Positions 23,566 to 34,976 of a stretch of 64,000 bases of DNA are shown piece after piece (position 1 is the stretch's first letter; each line of letters starts with the position of its first letter). The DNA is from Anaeramoeba flamelloides. Its lineage: Eukaryota; Metamonada; Anaeramoebidae. The stretch is taken from the NCBI GenBank assembly GCA_027625915.1, contig JANTQA010000019.1:625001-689000 (forward strand). The letters are read 5' to 3'. The notes under the pieces are model-generated. The model was not told where the DNA came from. It worked only from the letters and a program-made list of their open reading frames with translations, and did no database searches. The position numbers and the translations under genes were made by a program.

Positions 23566-25415
23566 CTGCTGCTGCTGCAACTGTCGTTGTTGCTGTTGAA
23601 ATTGATATAATTTAATTATTTGTGTTTGTTTCTGTTGTTGCTGTTGATTTGGGTAATTCTTCTCTCGTTGTACTTGTTTAAGTTTCAGATCTACAGAATT
23701 AATTTCATTCAATGTTTCTTTCTTTGAAGAATTAAACGGGATCGTTGGCTTTTTATAAAAAAGTAATCTAATGGTTTTGCCCCTTAATTTTTTCAGATCA
23801 AGTTCTTTCAAAGCTTTCTCTGAGTCACGTATATCGAAATACTCAACTATTTTGTCTTTGGAATCCGAAGAATCTGAAATACCTCGAATGTCTCCAAAAA
23901 TGGCAAAGAGATTCCAAATTTCTTTCTCTGACAATGTTGTTGATAGGTTTTGGCATAGCAGGCATCCTTCGTTTTCTGTTGGGCCCTTTTTTTTATTGCT
24001 CTTTGGGATCGAGAAATGGATGTCAATTTTCCTTGAATGGATCGTATACCCCTGAAGCATTTTAATAGCCGTTGTGGCATCACGAAGATCGCAAAACTGT
24101 ACCATCACAAACCCTCTGTATTTTGTTTTTGAGTAAATGGAAGAAATGGTGCCATATTCTTGGAATATTTGAAAGAGCTCGTAGTCGCTTGTATTGGAAT
24201 CAATATTACGAACAAACAAAGTACGGCTGGGCTTTTCACCAAGCGGGTGTACACGGGTTGTTATTCTTCCTTGTTTGTTTCGATTATTATTAGGGTTTCC
24301 CGAAGAAGAATTTATTTGTTTTGAATCAATTAACGAGTTCTTTCTCTTGACTTGTTTTGGTTGAAAGTTTTGGAAAGGCTGAAATGTTTCTAGAGTACGA
24401 GAAAATTCTTTTTGTTTTTGTTTTTGGTTTTGGCTTTCGGTTTGTTTTTGTTCTTGTTTTTGTTTTTGTTCTTGTTTTTGTTCTTGTTCTTGTTTTTGTA
24501 CATATTCTTGTTTTTGTTTTTCTTCTTTTTCAAAATTAAAAAAGGGAAAAAATGAATATTGGTTTGAATTTGTTGTACGTTTTGCTATTAAATTGTGAAT
24601 TTAAACCAAACAAATAAAATTTATCAAAAAAAAATAAAAAATGAGAATTAAGAATTGATAAATTAAAACCCAATTTTCTAAAATGTAATTGTTTTAAACA
24701 AATTTAGTGGCTGTTGTTTCAAATTTGTTTCAGAGGAACCGAGAATTCCAAAAGGATACTTTTCAGAATTAATATTTTTATTTTCTCGAAACGAAAAAAA
24801 TTTCTCAAGATCAAAAAGTGAAAAAAACTTACGATTGTTGTTAAATTGAGGAGAATTTGGTTCTTCGATTTTATTTGGAACAAATTGCCAAATTTTCTTC
24901 AAATTTTTCTCTATTTTTGGAACGGAAACACTTTCTTGTAGTTTTTGTTGGTGGGTTTCGAATAATTTTCGATTAAAAATTTCTGATCGCTGTTTTGTTT
25001 TTTTTAAAACTGGACGACGATAAGAATGAACTTGGTCATACAAAAGTTTATTGGTTTTTTCTTTCTGTTGCTTGTTTGGGATCGTTCTTTTTGGTTTGGT
25101 TGTTAATTCGTAATAGGGTTGTTCAAGACTATTCATCTTGTTAATGTTCATGTTAGTGTTCATGTTCATGTTCGTGTTCATGCTAGTGTTGTTTATTTTT
25201 GCTTGTTCTGTTTTGCCTTGCTTCCATTCCTTGAATTGCAATCCATAATTTTGTTCGGTACCAAGTTTAAAGGATCGAAAGGTTTGACTGAATACGGGAA
25301 TTTGAGATCTATTTATATTCTTTTGTTGAAAAATGTTGTTTGTAGATGCGTATTTTTCCTTTTGTTGTGAATTTGGATTTAGGTTATTATTTGTCATTTC
25401 GTAATTTTTCAACAA
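23290..25415 (-). CDS. Mei2-like RNA-binding protein with two RRMs and polyQ tail, two exons
   Basis: Exon 1 runs from 25415 (or the in-frame AUG at 25397) down to 24833. A canonical GTAAGT donor starts a 247-nt intron ending in AATAG, and exon 2 is 24584-23290. The phases agree, giving about 625 residues. RRM1 (~315-388) has RNP2 LFVRNI and RNP1-like RGFVMVQF. RRM2 (~402-475) has LLCQNL and an aligned IVEYFDIRD. The linker KIDIHFSIPKS and the RGFVMVQFCDLRDA stretch are typical of the RRM1-RRM2 pair of Mei2/AML proteins. The N-terminal half is Asn/Gln/Lys-rich with a KQEQ tract, and the tail has an 18-Gln run plus shorter ones. The third, C-terminal RRM that defines canonical Mei2 proteins is absent before the stop. 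Mei2 relatives bind RNA in differentiation or meiosis; the function here is inferred only from family. Confidence 0.85.
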
Positions 25416-26831
25416 TCAAAGAAAGAAAAAAGAAAAAAAAATGGAGGATCAGAAGACAATAAAAAATTAACAAAGCTTGAAGACAATCTCTTTCCGCACT
25501 AAAAAAATCATTTTTCATTAGATTTATGTAACTTAGTTTTGATTATTTTCTTTGTTTTGACTTTTAAAAAAAACAAAAAGATCATTGAAGGTATAATTTT
25601 CTTTGAAACAAAATTTAGAGTTGAGAGCTTTCTTCCCTTTTGGAATAATTTTTTCAAATTTTTTGATCTCTTGTTTTTATTTTGCCTTTTTTTCTTCTTT
25701 CTCTCAAATTATGAATTTCTTAAATTTGGTCGAACCGTTGAAATGGATTTTCAATATTTCACCTATTCTTAATAACATACTCTCTTTAGAAATCTTGAAA
25801 ACTTAAATTCTTGGGAAATTGAATATTTCTTTGGTTTGAGATTTGTGATCCCTTTGGAAAGTAAAGAAATCGTTCTTTATTGCCTAAACCGGTTTCCCTA
25901 ATTTGACACTACTATCCCAGAAATTTCTATTCACTTGCCTGAGAAACAATTTTTTTTGTCAGATCTCATTCTTAAATGAAAAAGAAGAACAAAAAAGAGA
26001 AGAAAACTCTAACAATTATTGTGTTTTTTAGAAAAAGAATTGTTACAAGATCTTGAGAAAATACTTTTCTTTGTCAAAACTTAACTATTAGAAATCTTGT
26101 TGAAAAAAGGAAACTATAAACTTAATTTTATTGAGTTATTTTGTGAAGAGAATTACTTTTACCCCTAACGATCAAAAAACTTGAAAAATTTTTCCTTCAA
26201 AACAAAGCGTTTTCAAGGAAAATCTTCATCATTTTGATTCAGTTATTCTAACAAGTCAATTTCTAAAACAAAATCAGACTGAAGAAATCAGAAAATTCCA
26301 GGTGTGTTATTGATCAGCCTCTCAAATGGGTAGTTCTGAAAAAATTTGAACCTACTAATAAAAAAGTTTATTTATATTCTTTAGCTTATATAACAATATT
26401 TTCTGCAATTAATAAAAAACTTTTGAAATTGTACCTCTAATACAAATATTGTTAAGCTCAAATGCTAAAAAAAAAAAGTGAGTAACCAAAATCAAGCGAA
26501 TTATTATACCCTTAAGTTTTAATTATTTTTTAAGGTTTTTTATGAAAAAAATTTTCGAAAAAAAATTAATATTTCTTAGGTACTAAACCAATAAGTAAAA
26601 TCACCATTTTCTTTTAATTATTATCTTAAAATAATTTTTTTTAGTCTTAAAAAGGTTGAAAATTGTATTTTATATTTTTTCAATTTCTATTCATCAAAAT
26701 TAATTTTTAGAATTATGTATTTTGGCAACTTGTACAACTATCAAGTTTAATATTCTAATTTGAAAAGAAAAATACATGAATTTTATTATTTTTAAACAAC
26801 ACTTTTCAAAAAAAATATATATATTTTTTCT

Positions 26832-26862
<31 letters not shown>

Positions 26863-27885
26863 TAAAAAAAAAAAATTAATTCAGAAAAACTCAAAGATTT
26901 TTTAAAAGTTAAAACAAATAAAATCTACATTAAAACAAATCAAAAACAAAAAAATGACATATCTTGATTATATTTTATAAAATGGAGGTTCTTTTTTTTA
27001 TATAAAAATGCTCACATATTTTTCATATTTATTTGCTTTCCCTTTGAGAAATAAGATTTTTTATTCCAAAAAAATAAATTTAAACCAGCCTGAAAAAACT
27101 TACTTATCTTCACGAAAAATCCAAAAATAAAATTTTAAAAAATTAATTAGATTCTTGATTAATCACCAAGTTACAATTTAAATATTAATAATAATAATTT
27201 AACAATATTTAAAAAAAAAAAAAACTTTTCCAATATTTATAACAATCAGGAATTTATACAAAACAATTAAAAAAAAAAAATCATTTAAATTAACAACCCC
27301 CCTGTTCTAAAAATGTTTCCAAAGTAAAAATAAAAAAATAATAAAAAGCTAGAATTTCATTCTTTTATTGAAATTTTTTAGAATAAAAGTGAAAATATTG
27401 TTTTTTTCTATCCGAAAAATGATTAATTTGGACAAGTCTATTAAAATTTAAAACCATTTTTGTTTAAAATCAGTATTTTTTTTTCATTTAAAAAAGCCAC
27501 TTATCCAAAGTTAAATCGAATTTGAAAAATTAAATATTTTTTATTTATTTATTTATAGAAAGGAGTAACTGAAAAAAATTATATCAAAAAACGAAAAAAT
27601 GAGAAGAATAACAATAATTAAAATATCAATAAATAATAATATCATTTATATGGAAAAATTAAAAACTATCAACTGTTCTTAGGTTTTCCAGGATTTGAAA
27701 GAATTGAGTAAAACTCTAGATTTTAATAATTTTTTTTCGAATTCAAGAAAACTTAACGACATATTCTCAGAATATACACAAAGGACAAAAACACGGTAGA
27801 AAGATCATCGATTATAGATAAAAATTCCACAATATGCGATTCATAATTGGTATTCGTTGAATAATAGAGTAAGGAAACTATGTAC

Positions 27886-27922
<37 letters not shown>

Positions 27923-28510
27923 TTATTTTCAGCTTTTTTTGTTTTCAATTTTTATTATAACTTTTTCATTATTACATTAAGTTTTCTAACCATATGAGTT
28001 TTATGAAAAATTCCCTTACAATAGCAATACATTTCAAAACCAAAATTATTATGAAAAAATGAGAAAATATTAAACTTTTATTTTTTTCTTCTAACACCTA
28101 GATCAAAAAAAAAAAAAAAAAAGACCAATAGACATCAATAAGCCACTATACAACCATTTCACACTTTCAATAACAATATAATGATACCTTTTGAAATTTT
28201 ACTCTAGACCTTGGAATAAAAAAGAAAATTTGCTTATGGATTTTGGTTTGAAAATAAAAACAAAAACAAAATAAAAAAGCAAAAAAGAGAAATAGTTTGT
28301 AAACTATCTTTCATAATAATTGACCCCTTAAAAATCAAATTTTAAAGTAAAATATTTTTAATAATTGAAGTTATCTATTATAATATAAAAATTTAGATTT
28401 TAATATTCAATACTATACTCAAGATATATTTATTTTTTGTATAAAAATAAAAGAAAGAAAAATCAAAAAAACTGTTAAAAAAAATTGGGAAATTTATTTT
28501 GAAAGAAGTA
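25416..28510. other. AT-rich intergenic stretch
   Basis: Presumed upstream region of the Mei2-like gene on the right side, then noise. It contains a 30-base alternating TA run at 27889-27918 and poly-A tracts at about 26836-26857 and 28106-28122. The frames at 25539-25806 are low-complexity Phe-rich and not supported as genes. Confidence 0.55.
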
Positions 28511-28660
28511 TTACATAAAAAATAGAAAATTTAAAAAAGTAAAAAAACCCTTTATCAATTCTCCTTCCATTTGAATAACTAAATCTAATCTCTTTTTCAC
28601 ATTTGAAACCAATTTTTTCATTAATTCATCTGTTACTTCTTTCCAATTTTTCATTTTCAT
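28511..28660 (-). CDS. Possible small protein or orphan exon (49 codons)
   Basis: The frame reads MKMKNWKEVTDELMKKLV and continues with a charged amphipathic stretch, then a hydrophobic FFTFLNFLFF end. It is less biased to Phe/Ile/Asn than noise frames around it, which is the only support. There is no family match, no clear upstream context and no splice sites that clearly extend it. It could equally be chance. Confidence 0.2.
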   Translation of the reverse strand: MKMKNWKEVTDELMKKLVSNVKKRLDLVIQMEGELIKGFFTFLNFLFFM

Positions 28661-29260
28661 TTTCCATTTTAACAAAACACTTTTGAAAAAATAAAAAAGA
28701 GAAAAAATGATTTATTTGCAAGCTTTTCATTGCGAGAGGAAAAACTTCATTACGATACAAAAGCAATTCATCATTACAATGTAAAGTGGGCAATTGATTA
28801 TGAAATTTAGTTTAAAAACAAAATATTTATTAAAATTGAATGCAAATTGGGGTATTGCTACCCTTTCAATCATTTAAACCGTGACCAAAATTTTTGGAAT
28901 TTAATTTATATATAATGAACATTTATTCAATATTGAAAATACAACAACAAGTAATTTAACCAAAAAAACCTAATAATAAAAATTTGAGCACTATTAATCT
29001 TTTTTCATATCAGTGTGCACAGATATTTATCAAAGTCAAAACATTAATCCCATCGTTCAAAAAACATTCATAATAAATATTATCATATTTTATCCACCAC
29101 CCCAATCAATTATATTAGCTTTTACAAAAATGATAATTAATTTCAAAAAAAAAAAAAACGATCAAATTGTGTATTATATTTTTATTGAAATATCAATAGA
29201 TAAATAAAAATCGAAAATAAAATAAAAAAAATTATCAAAGAGTTAAATATTGAAGAGTCA
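28661..29260. other. Non-coding stretch downstream of the ERMARD-like gene
   Basis: AT-rich. A 64-codon frame at 29013-29207 lacks any recognisable motif. Nothing else can be supported. Confidence 0.5.
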
Positions 29261-31741
29261 TCAATGAAGAGTTTTCTCCCAATATTGAATTAATGCTTTT
29301 GTATTTTGTGACAATTTAGGCCAATTACGTTTTTTTATATAAGATTTCCCATTTTGGAAATAGGACAATAGCCGTTTTAATAATTTAAAATTTAAAACTT
29401 TCTGAAAACCATATTGTATTAATAATTGTAAAGATTTTAATAATGAAAAATAGACTGTTAATATTTTTTCCAAATTTAACAAAGAATTTTCAATTCTCCT
29501 TGATACGTCTTCACCCTTTTCGATAAATTTTTGCTTTAAAATTTCCCAAGAATCTATTAACTGTGTCAAAAGCGTCTTAGAATTGTTAATAATATTATTG
29601 ATATATACAAATTGTGTTTTTTTTTGTCTTTGCATAAAAAGGGTATCTATTGGCAGATTTAAAAATTCTATTATATTTTCTTCACTTTCGCTTCCACTTT
29701 CACTTCCACTTCCACTTCCACTTTCATCGCCCCTATTTCCTTCTAAGTTGTTTTCCCCACTATTATTATTTTCATTCTTAATCGCATGCTCTCTATTCAT
29801 AACAAATTTGTTCCCCCCTTTTATATCATTTTCTTTTTCTTTTTCTTTTTCTTTTTCTTTCTCTGGATTATACTTATTTTGTTTACTCCCCTCTCCTTTT
29901 TTGATCAATATTTTTTTAGAAATCATTTCTAATTTATCGATCAATTCATAATCTTCTTGACTAATTCTAGAATTTATTTTTTTATTAGTAAAAAAATCTT
30001 GGATTTGGGTCATATTTTTGAAAAAAGATTGTGCATTTATTTGAGCAAAATTTGAAATATGAAAAAAGGTTTTATTTTTTCTTTCCTTTTTAAATTTTTT
30101 GATAATATTGTTTATTATTGGGAAATTATTATTTTTTTTCTTCTTCTTCCCCTTCTCCTTCCCCTTCTTCTTATTATTACACTCTTCCTCTTCATCATCA
30201 TCCCCATCCTCATCTTCGACGTCATCATTTTCTTTGTTCAATTTCTCGTTTTTCTTTATATTAATTTTTTTCATTCTATTAAGATTTTTATAATTACATC
30301 TACGACAAAATATTAAAAAAATAATTAATAAATAATCGATCATTATTTCTGGTATTCCATTATTTTCAACAAACATACCGTGGGCAATTCTATCACGAAT
30401 TCGAGGACCACGCACTTCTTTTAAAAAATCAAATAAAAATTGAAAGGTGATCTTATTTATAAAATGTTTATCAAATAATTTATTATTTTGCGATTTTTCA
30501 AAAAATAATTGAAATGAGGTATAATGCACATTTGATTCTGCAGTTAAAAATTTTTGATCCAAATTATTCAATGAAACATAGGATATTCTTAATCCGTGTT
30601 CTAAAATGGGAAACAAAATAAATAATACTTTGAAAGGAGAAGATTCTTTGAAATATATGTGAAACATTTGCTTAATTAAATTTGTTCTATTGCGAGGAAA
30701 AAAATAACTAGTCGAGAGTAATAAATCAATTTCCTTCATTAAATTTATGTAATTTGTGTTGCTTTTTAAATACAATTTGCCATTTAAAGACTTGAACTGT
30801 TGTTCGTATTTTGAAAAGTCAACAAAGTCTGAGCTTATCAAAGTTTTTACTTCTTGGAATTTTTTATTTCCTTTTCCCTTTTCATTTTTATTTTCTTTTT
30901 CCTTTTTCTTTTCCTTTTCCTTTTTATCTTCGGTTTCGTTTTCTTTTTTATCTTTGGTTTCGTTTTCTTGTTCTTGGTTTTCATTTTCATTTCCTCTTTT
31001 GGTTTTTTCTTGTTCAATTTTTTGTTGTTGTTCGATTAAATCCTGAAAACTTAAGAGGATAATAAAAAGAAAAAGAGTAATTTTTGGTGGCAATTCTTTA
31101 GGCGAAAGAAATCCGTGCCATACAATGTTACGCAAATTGAGTCCTATTGATGGCCCAATTAATACCAAAAAGAGAAATTGGCCATCTTTCCCAATAATTT
31201 TTTGTATGAGCTCGGATCGGAGCAGATCAATTAACAAGTTTGGGCATTTGTTATGCTTTTGATCGTTCGACTTGACATATAGCAACCTTAATTTTCTTTC
31301 AATTTGAACAAACAATTCCGTAAGATGCAACAAATGTATTTCGTTGCTTGATTTGCAATTTTCAAAAATTGTCTTTGCTATTTTTGTTGCTTCATCAGAA
31401 TCAGAAGATAGCGTTTTAATTCCTTTTTTATACCGAACAAGAAAATCCTCAGTCTCCAATCGGATTATCTCCTTATAAATAATTTCTGAGATCAACAGTA
31501 TTGCTGCTGACGATCTTTGGAATTGATCGTCGATAGATAAATTTTTTTCTCCAATTAAGAAATCTTTTGTTAAGATCCCCCAATTTAAGCCTGGTGTTAG
31601 GTACTGCATTTTTTTTGGTAGCACCCTGTTAGAGACACATAACAATTGAGACACATTCTCTGATAGATATGAAAATGGTTGAGTTTTAAATAACTCTGGT
31701 GGCTCAATGCAATTTTCTGATTCGCGAAAAAGCTTGTCCAT
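29261..31741 (-). CDS. ERMARD-like protein (DUF4209-type)
   Basis: Single 826-residue frame starting MDKLFRESENCIEPPELF and ending in TGA. Residues ~195-235 read GPSIGLNLRNIVWHGF then LSPKELPPK and a hydrophobic helix. This R-N-x-x-x-HG-F/SPxExPPK arrangement is the conserved core I associate with ERMARD (endoplasmic reticulum membrane-associated RNA degradation, DUF4209). A second block at ~440-455, GPRIRDRIAHGMF followed by a hydrophobic helix, repeats the R-(N/D)-x-x-x-HG pattern. Between and after them are Glu/Lys/Asn-rich low-complexity tracts (about residues 240-295, 500-550, 620-690, including a Gly-Ser-Glu repeat). Family members are ER-associated and poorly understood. The assignment rests on motif memory, not a search. 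Alternative: an unnamed protein of the same HEPN-like (R-x4-6-H) helical type. Confidence 0.65.
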   Translation of the reverse strand: MDKLFRESENCIEPPELFKTQPFSYLSENVSQLLCVSNRVLPKKMQYLTPGLNWGILTKDFLIGEKNLSIDDQFQRSSAAILLISEIIYKEIIRLETEDFLVRYKKGIKTLSSDSDEATKIAKTIFENCKSSNEIHLLHLTELFVQIERKLRLLYVKSNDQKHNKCPNLLIDLLRSELIQKIIGKDGQFLFLVLIGPSIGLNLRNIVWHGFLSPKELPPKITLFLFIILLSFQDLIEQQQKIEQEKTKRGNENENQEQENETKDKKENETEDKKEKEKKKEKENKNEKGKGNKKFQEVKTLISSDFVDFSKYEQQFKSLNGKLYLKSNTNYINLMKEIDLLLSTSYFFPRNRTNLIKQMFHIYFKESSPFKVLFILFPILEHGLRISYVSLNNLDQKFLTAESNVHYTSFQLFFEKSQNNKLFDKHFINKITFQFLFDFLKEVRGPRIRDRIAHGMFVENNGIPEIMIDYLLIIFLIFCRRCNYKNLNRMKKINIKKNEKLNKENDDVEDEDGDDDEEEECNNKKKGKEKGKKKKKNNNFPIINNIIKKFKKERKNKTFFHISNFAQINAQSFFKNMTQIQDFFTNKKINSRISQEDYELIDKLEMISKKILIKKGEGSKQNKYNPEKEKEKEKEKENDIKGGNKFVMNREHAIKNENNNSGENNLEGNRGDESGSGSGSESGSESEENIIEFLNLPIDTLFMQRQKKTQFVYINNIINNSKTLLTQLIDSWEILKQKFIEKGEDVSRRIENSLLNLEKILTVYFSLLKSLQLLIQYGFQKVLNFKLLKRLLSYFQNGKSYIKKRNWPKLSQNTKALIQYWEKTLH

Positions 31742-33571
31742 TTTGGAAAGATTTTGTAAAAAAAATGATAAAATTATTTTTTTTTTACAAATTCTGGATG
31801 GTGAATCTTTGAAAAAACAACAAACTAAATTTTTTCCAATTTTGTTAAGTCTCGAATTTTATGCTGTGTTGTTCTTTTTTTGAAGGAACCTCTTATGTGT
31901 TATTACAATTCTTTTTGAAAATAAATGTCCAATTAACTTTGGGAAGTTACAAATAAATATTACTTAACTTGATTAACCAGTCTAGTTGTCTCTTATAGAG
32001 AAATGAGTTTTCGTTTTTAAAAGAATTCATAATTCCCAATTAAAATTTCACAAAAAGATTCCTTATTTTTAGATTGTGGGATTTAATTGAAAAAAGAGAT
32101 ATTTGAAAAAGATTTTTAAGAAAAAGAGTAAGGGTAAACCTCAAGAATTAGTTATAAAGAGTGGGGTAGGTAGGAAAGAAAAGGGTGATGGTGTTGATGA
32201 AATATAAGAAATTTTATTGATTTAATAGTTTTTCTACTAATTTAATCATAAAAAAAAAATAATTAATTAATAAATTAATAAATAATATTACAAAATAAAT
32301 AAATTATAATTTTGTTAATTATTTTAGTTGTCATTTTCTTCTAGGCTAGGCTAAAAAAATGAAAAAAAATAACATATCTAAAAGATGATTTCATTGTCTT
32401 AGACTTTAGATCAACTTCTTATCACTTGCTTACTCTTTCAATTTTGGCTATTTACAAATTGTGAAATGATATTTTTTGTTATCAAAAATAACTTTTTACA
32501 ATAATGGAGAGAGTTTTTAATTATTGGAATTAGATGAGTTGTAGGATAAATCAAATTAGTAAATTTTATGTTGATCAAGTATAGTAGCTTATACTAATTT
32601 TCAAAAAAAGAGAAAATTAAAAGAGTCTTTTAATCATCTGACTCATCCAATTTGAATGTTTTTAATAAAAAATAATAATAAATTAAGTTGAAAATTTCAA
32701 GATCAAATTGATCAATTTGTTTGAGTTTGGTAATTTAAAGATGATTTTGGGAAATTCTGTCTGAGTGAAAATTTTTCAAAATTATTAAAAAAATATGAAA
32801 AATTTTTAACATTTTTTGTTATTTATTGACCAGAATAAAATTTGAAATACATTTTTTGTTTGTTTTGTGTTTTATTTTAATCATTGATATTAACTAGTCA
32901 GTTTCAAATAATAATTCTTGGTATTTTGTTCATTTCTCAAAAAGAAGCTGATTATAATTCTTTCTAGGTGGTATTGAAAACCTCGCCTATTAAACTTATA
33001 ATCAGTATGTTTTTTTCGAATTAACCAAAATAACACTCTTGTATCATATCTTGTCGTCTACATTATATTTAGTGTAAAAAATATTTAAAATAAATATATT
33101 GTTTTGGGATGTAATTGGGTTGAAATGACTTGCCCGATAATTAATATATAAAAAATAAAATATAATTTTAAAGATTACGAGAAAGAAAAATAGATTATAA
33201 CAATTATAAGATTTTCACCAACTTATTAAAATTTTCGGAAATCTTTAGATAAATATAAATGTATTTTATCATATTCAAATTCATTAATTATTTGAATATA
33301 AATTCAATATTTATTTTTTATTTTTTTTTTTTAATATAAAAAAAAACAGCTTCCATGTTTTCTTAAGAGTATCAGTCATCACAACTTGACTCGATTTATT
33401 TGATTACTTAATAAGATAAATAGTAATAGAAGCAATAAAGGAACAATAATGACCAAGATTGAATAGTTTATTTTCATGGACATTAATCTTATGATTTTCT
33501 TCATTTATTTATGCTTTCGCTATTAACCCAAAAAAATCAGTTTTTTTTTTTTTTTAATTTTATTTTTTTAT
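31742..33571. other. AT-rich intergenic stretch
   Basis: No gene can be supported. The right part (from about 33340, with an AACAGCTTCCATG block similar to 46516-46530 reversed) may be a diverged extension of repeat B. Confidence 0.5.
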
Positions 33572-34076
33572 TATTAAAGAAGTATAAATTACACTCTGAA
33601 TGCCCTTAGACTTAAATTCCCTTTCAGAAATTACAGCGTAAAGCTAACTATTTCTCATTTATTAATTAATGGAAATAGTTTCAAACTATTTGATTAGAAA
33701 TTAATTCATTAAGATTTCTTTTTTTTTTTTTTGTTTTGAAATATTAATCTATATTTTTCATAGGAAGAGATAGTCCCATAAAAAATGATCAATATTTTCT
33801 ATAATTTCCTGTTTTAATAAAGAGATCAAAATATTTGGACAACTATAGATCGAATGAAATAGGTTACTTTATTTAATAGTTTTTTAGAACTTTATAGATA
33901 GGTTTGATTCTATAAAGTGCTAAGGTTTTAGGAATAAGATTTGGTTTTACAAAATTGAGTTGCTTTTTTTTTTTTTTTTTTGCCAGTTTCCCAAATCTTG
34001 TTTTCGCAAAATTCCAGTACAAGATACCGACTCAACAGCATAAATCCAGCCCATTTAACTATTAGGCAGATAGTGC
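33572..34076 (-). repeat. Dispersed repeat B, copy 1
   Basis: About 500 bp matching the reverse complement of 45830-46335. Shared landmarks include AAAACAAGATTTGGGAAACT (reversed here), GAGTCGGTATCTTGTACTGG-like text, and the AGTGTAATTTACACTTC-type end. Identity is perhaps 80%. No coding frame spans it, and termini and family are unknown. Confidence 0.6.
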
Positions 34077-34976
34077 GGAAAGTCCATTTCGGTTCACTCT
34101 AGTTGGTTTCAGATCTCATTGGTTGGGTATAGTTCTCTTCAGTTACATCTGGCCATCCCAATTCGTTTTAGATCTGATCATTAACAAGTTATCTAAGTTA
34201 GTCATGACCAAGTCCACCAATTCTTATAATGATTTTATATTCCTTTTGCCTCTCCAAACACCTAAAAAAACAAAAAGAGGGGGAACCCAAGGAACCCAAA
34301 CAACTTAAAAAGGGAAATTTGGAAAAGGTAAAAAGTATAAAAAATAAAAAATCAATTAGTTGATGAATATTTTCTATTTTTACTAATAATCAGACTAATT
34401 TAAAATTCGATTCAATGGTTTTTTTTTGTCATAATGGTAATACTCAAAAAAATATTTCCTCACATAACAGCAAAAGATTATTAAAATTGTAGGATCTTTA
34501 GAATTAATTAAATAACAAAATAAAAAAGACAAAAATTTCCAAACAAAAAATTTATAAAGTATTAAACATTTTTATTATTTAAAAAAAATTAGTTTTTAGG
34601 AATAGTTTTAAAGAGTTATAGTTACTATATTATTTCTTTATTGGGTTATTATTTTAATTAATATCATTGACAAATATAACAATTTTATAAACTATTCTCC
34701 ATTTTATTTTATACAACAATAAAAAATAATTTTTCTTAAAATAATGAGTAATAAAATTAAACAATTAACTTTATCACCATTTTTTGATCCTATTGATTTT
34801 TTTTAAAAGTTTTTTTAAAAAAACTCCCATTAAAAAATTCAAGAAAAAAAATGAAATCATAATTAATTTGTGGTTATCTAAATTTCAAATTTCGTTTTGT
34901 AAAATTATTTGTTGTAATTTTAATAATATATTATTTTTTTTTTTTGGGGGGTTTTTGTTATTATTTTCTAATTTTA
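34077..34976. other. Intergenic stretch with a GC-richer patch
   Basis: 34060-34320 is noticeably less AT-rich than its surroundings (for example GGCAGATAGTGCGGAAAG, CATCTGGCCATCCCAATTCG). It may be an extension of the repeat B copy or an eroded gene; no family was recognised on either strand. The remainder is AT-rich and probably includes the 3' UTR of the minus-strand hydrolase gene. Confidence 0.45.

Noticed and set aside
29583-31062. Several plus-strand frames rich in Ser, Phe and Leu
   Set aside because: They mirror the Glu/Lys/Asn tracts of the minus-strand ERMARD-like gene.
34123-34308. 61-codon frame in the GC-richer patch
   Set aside because: No recognisable motif. The patch is better treated as possible repeat sequence.
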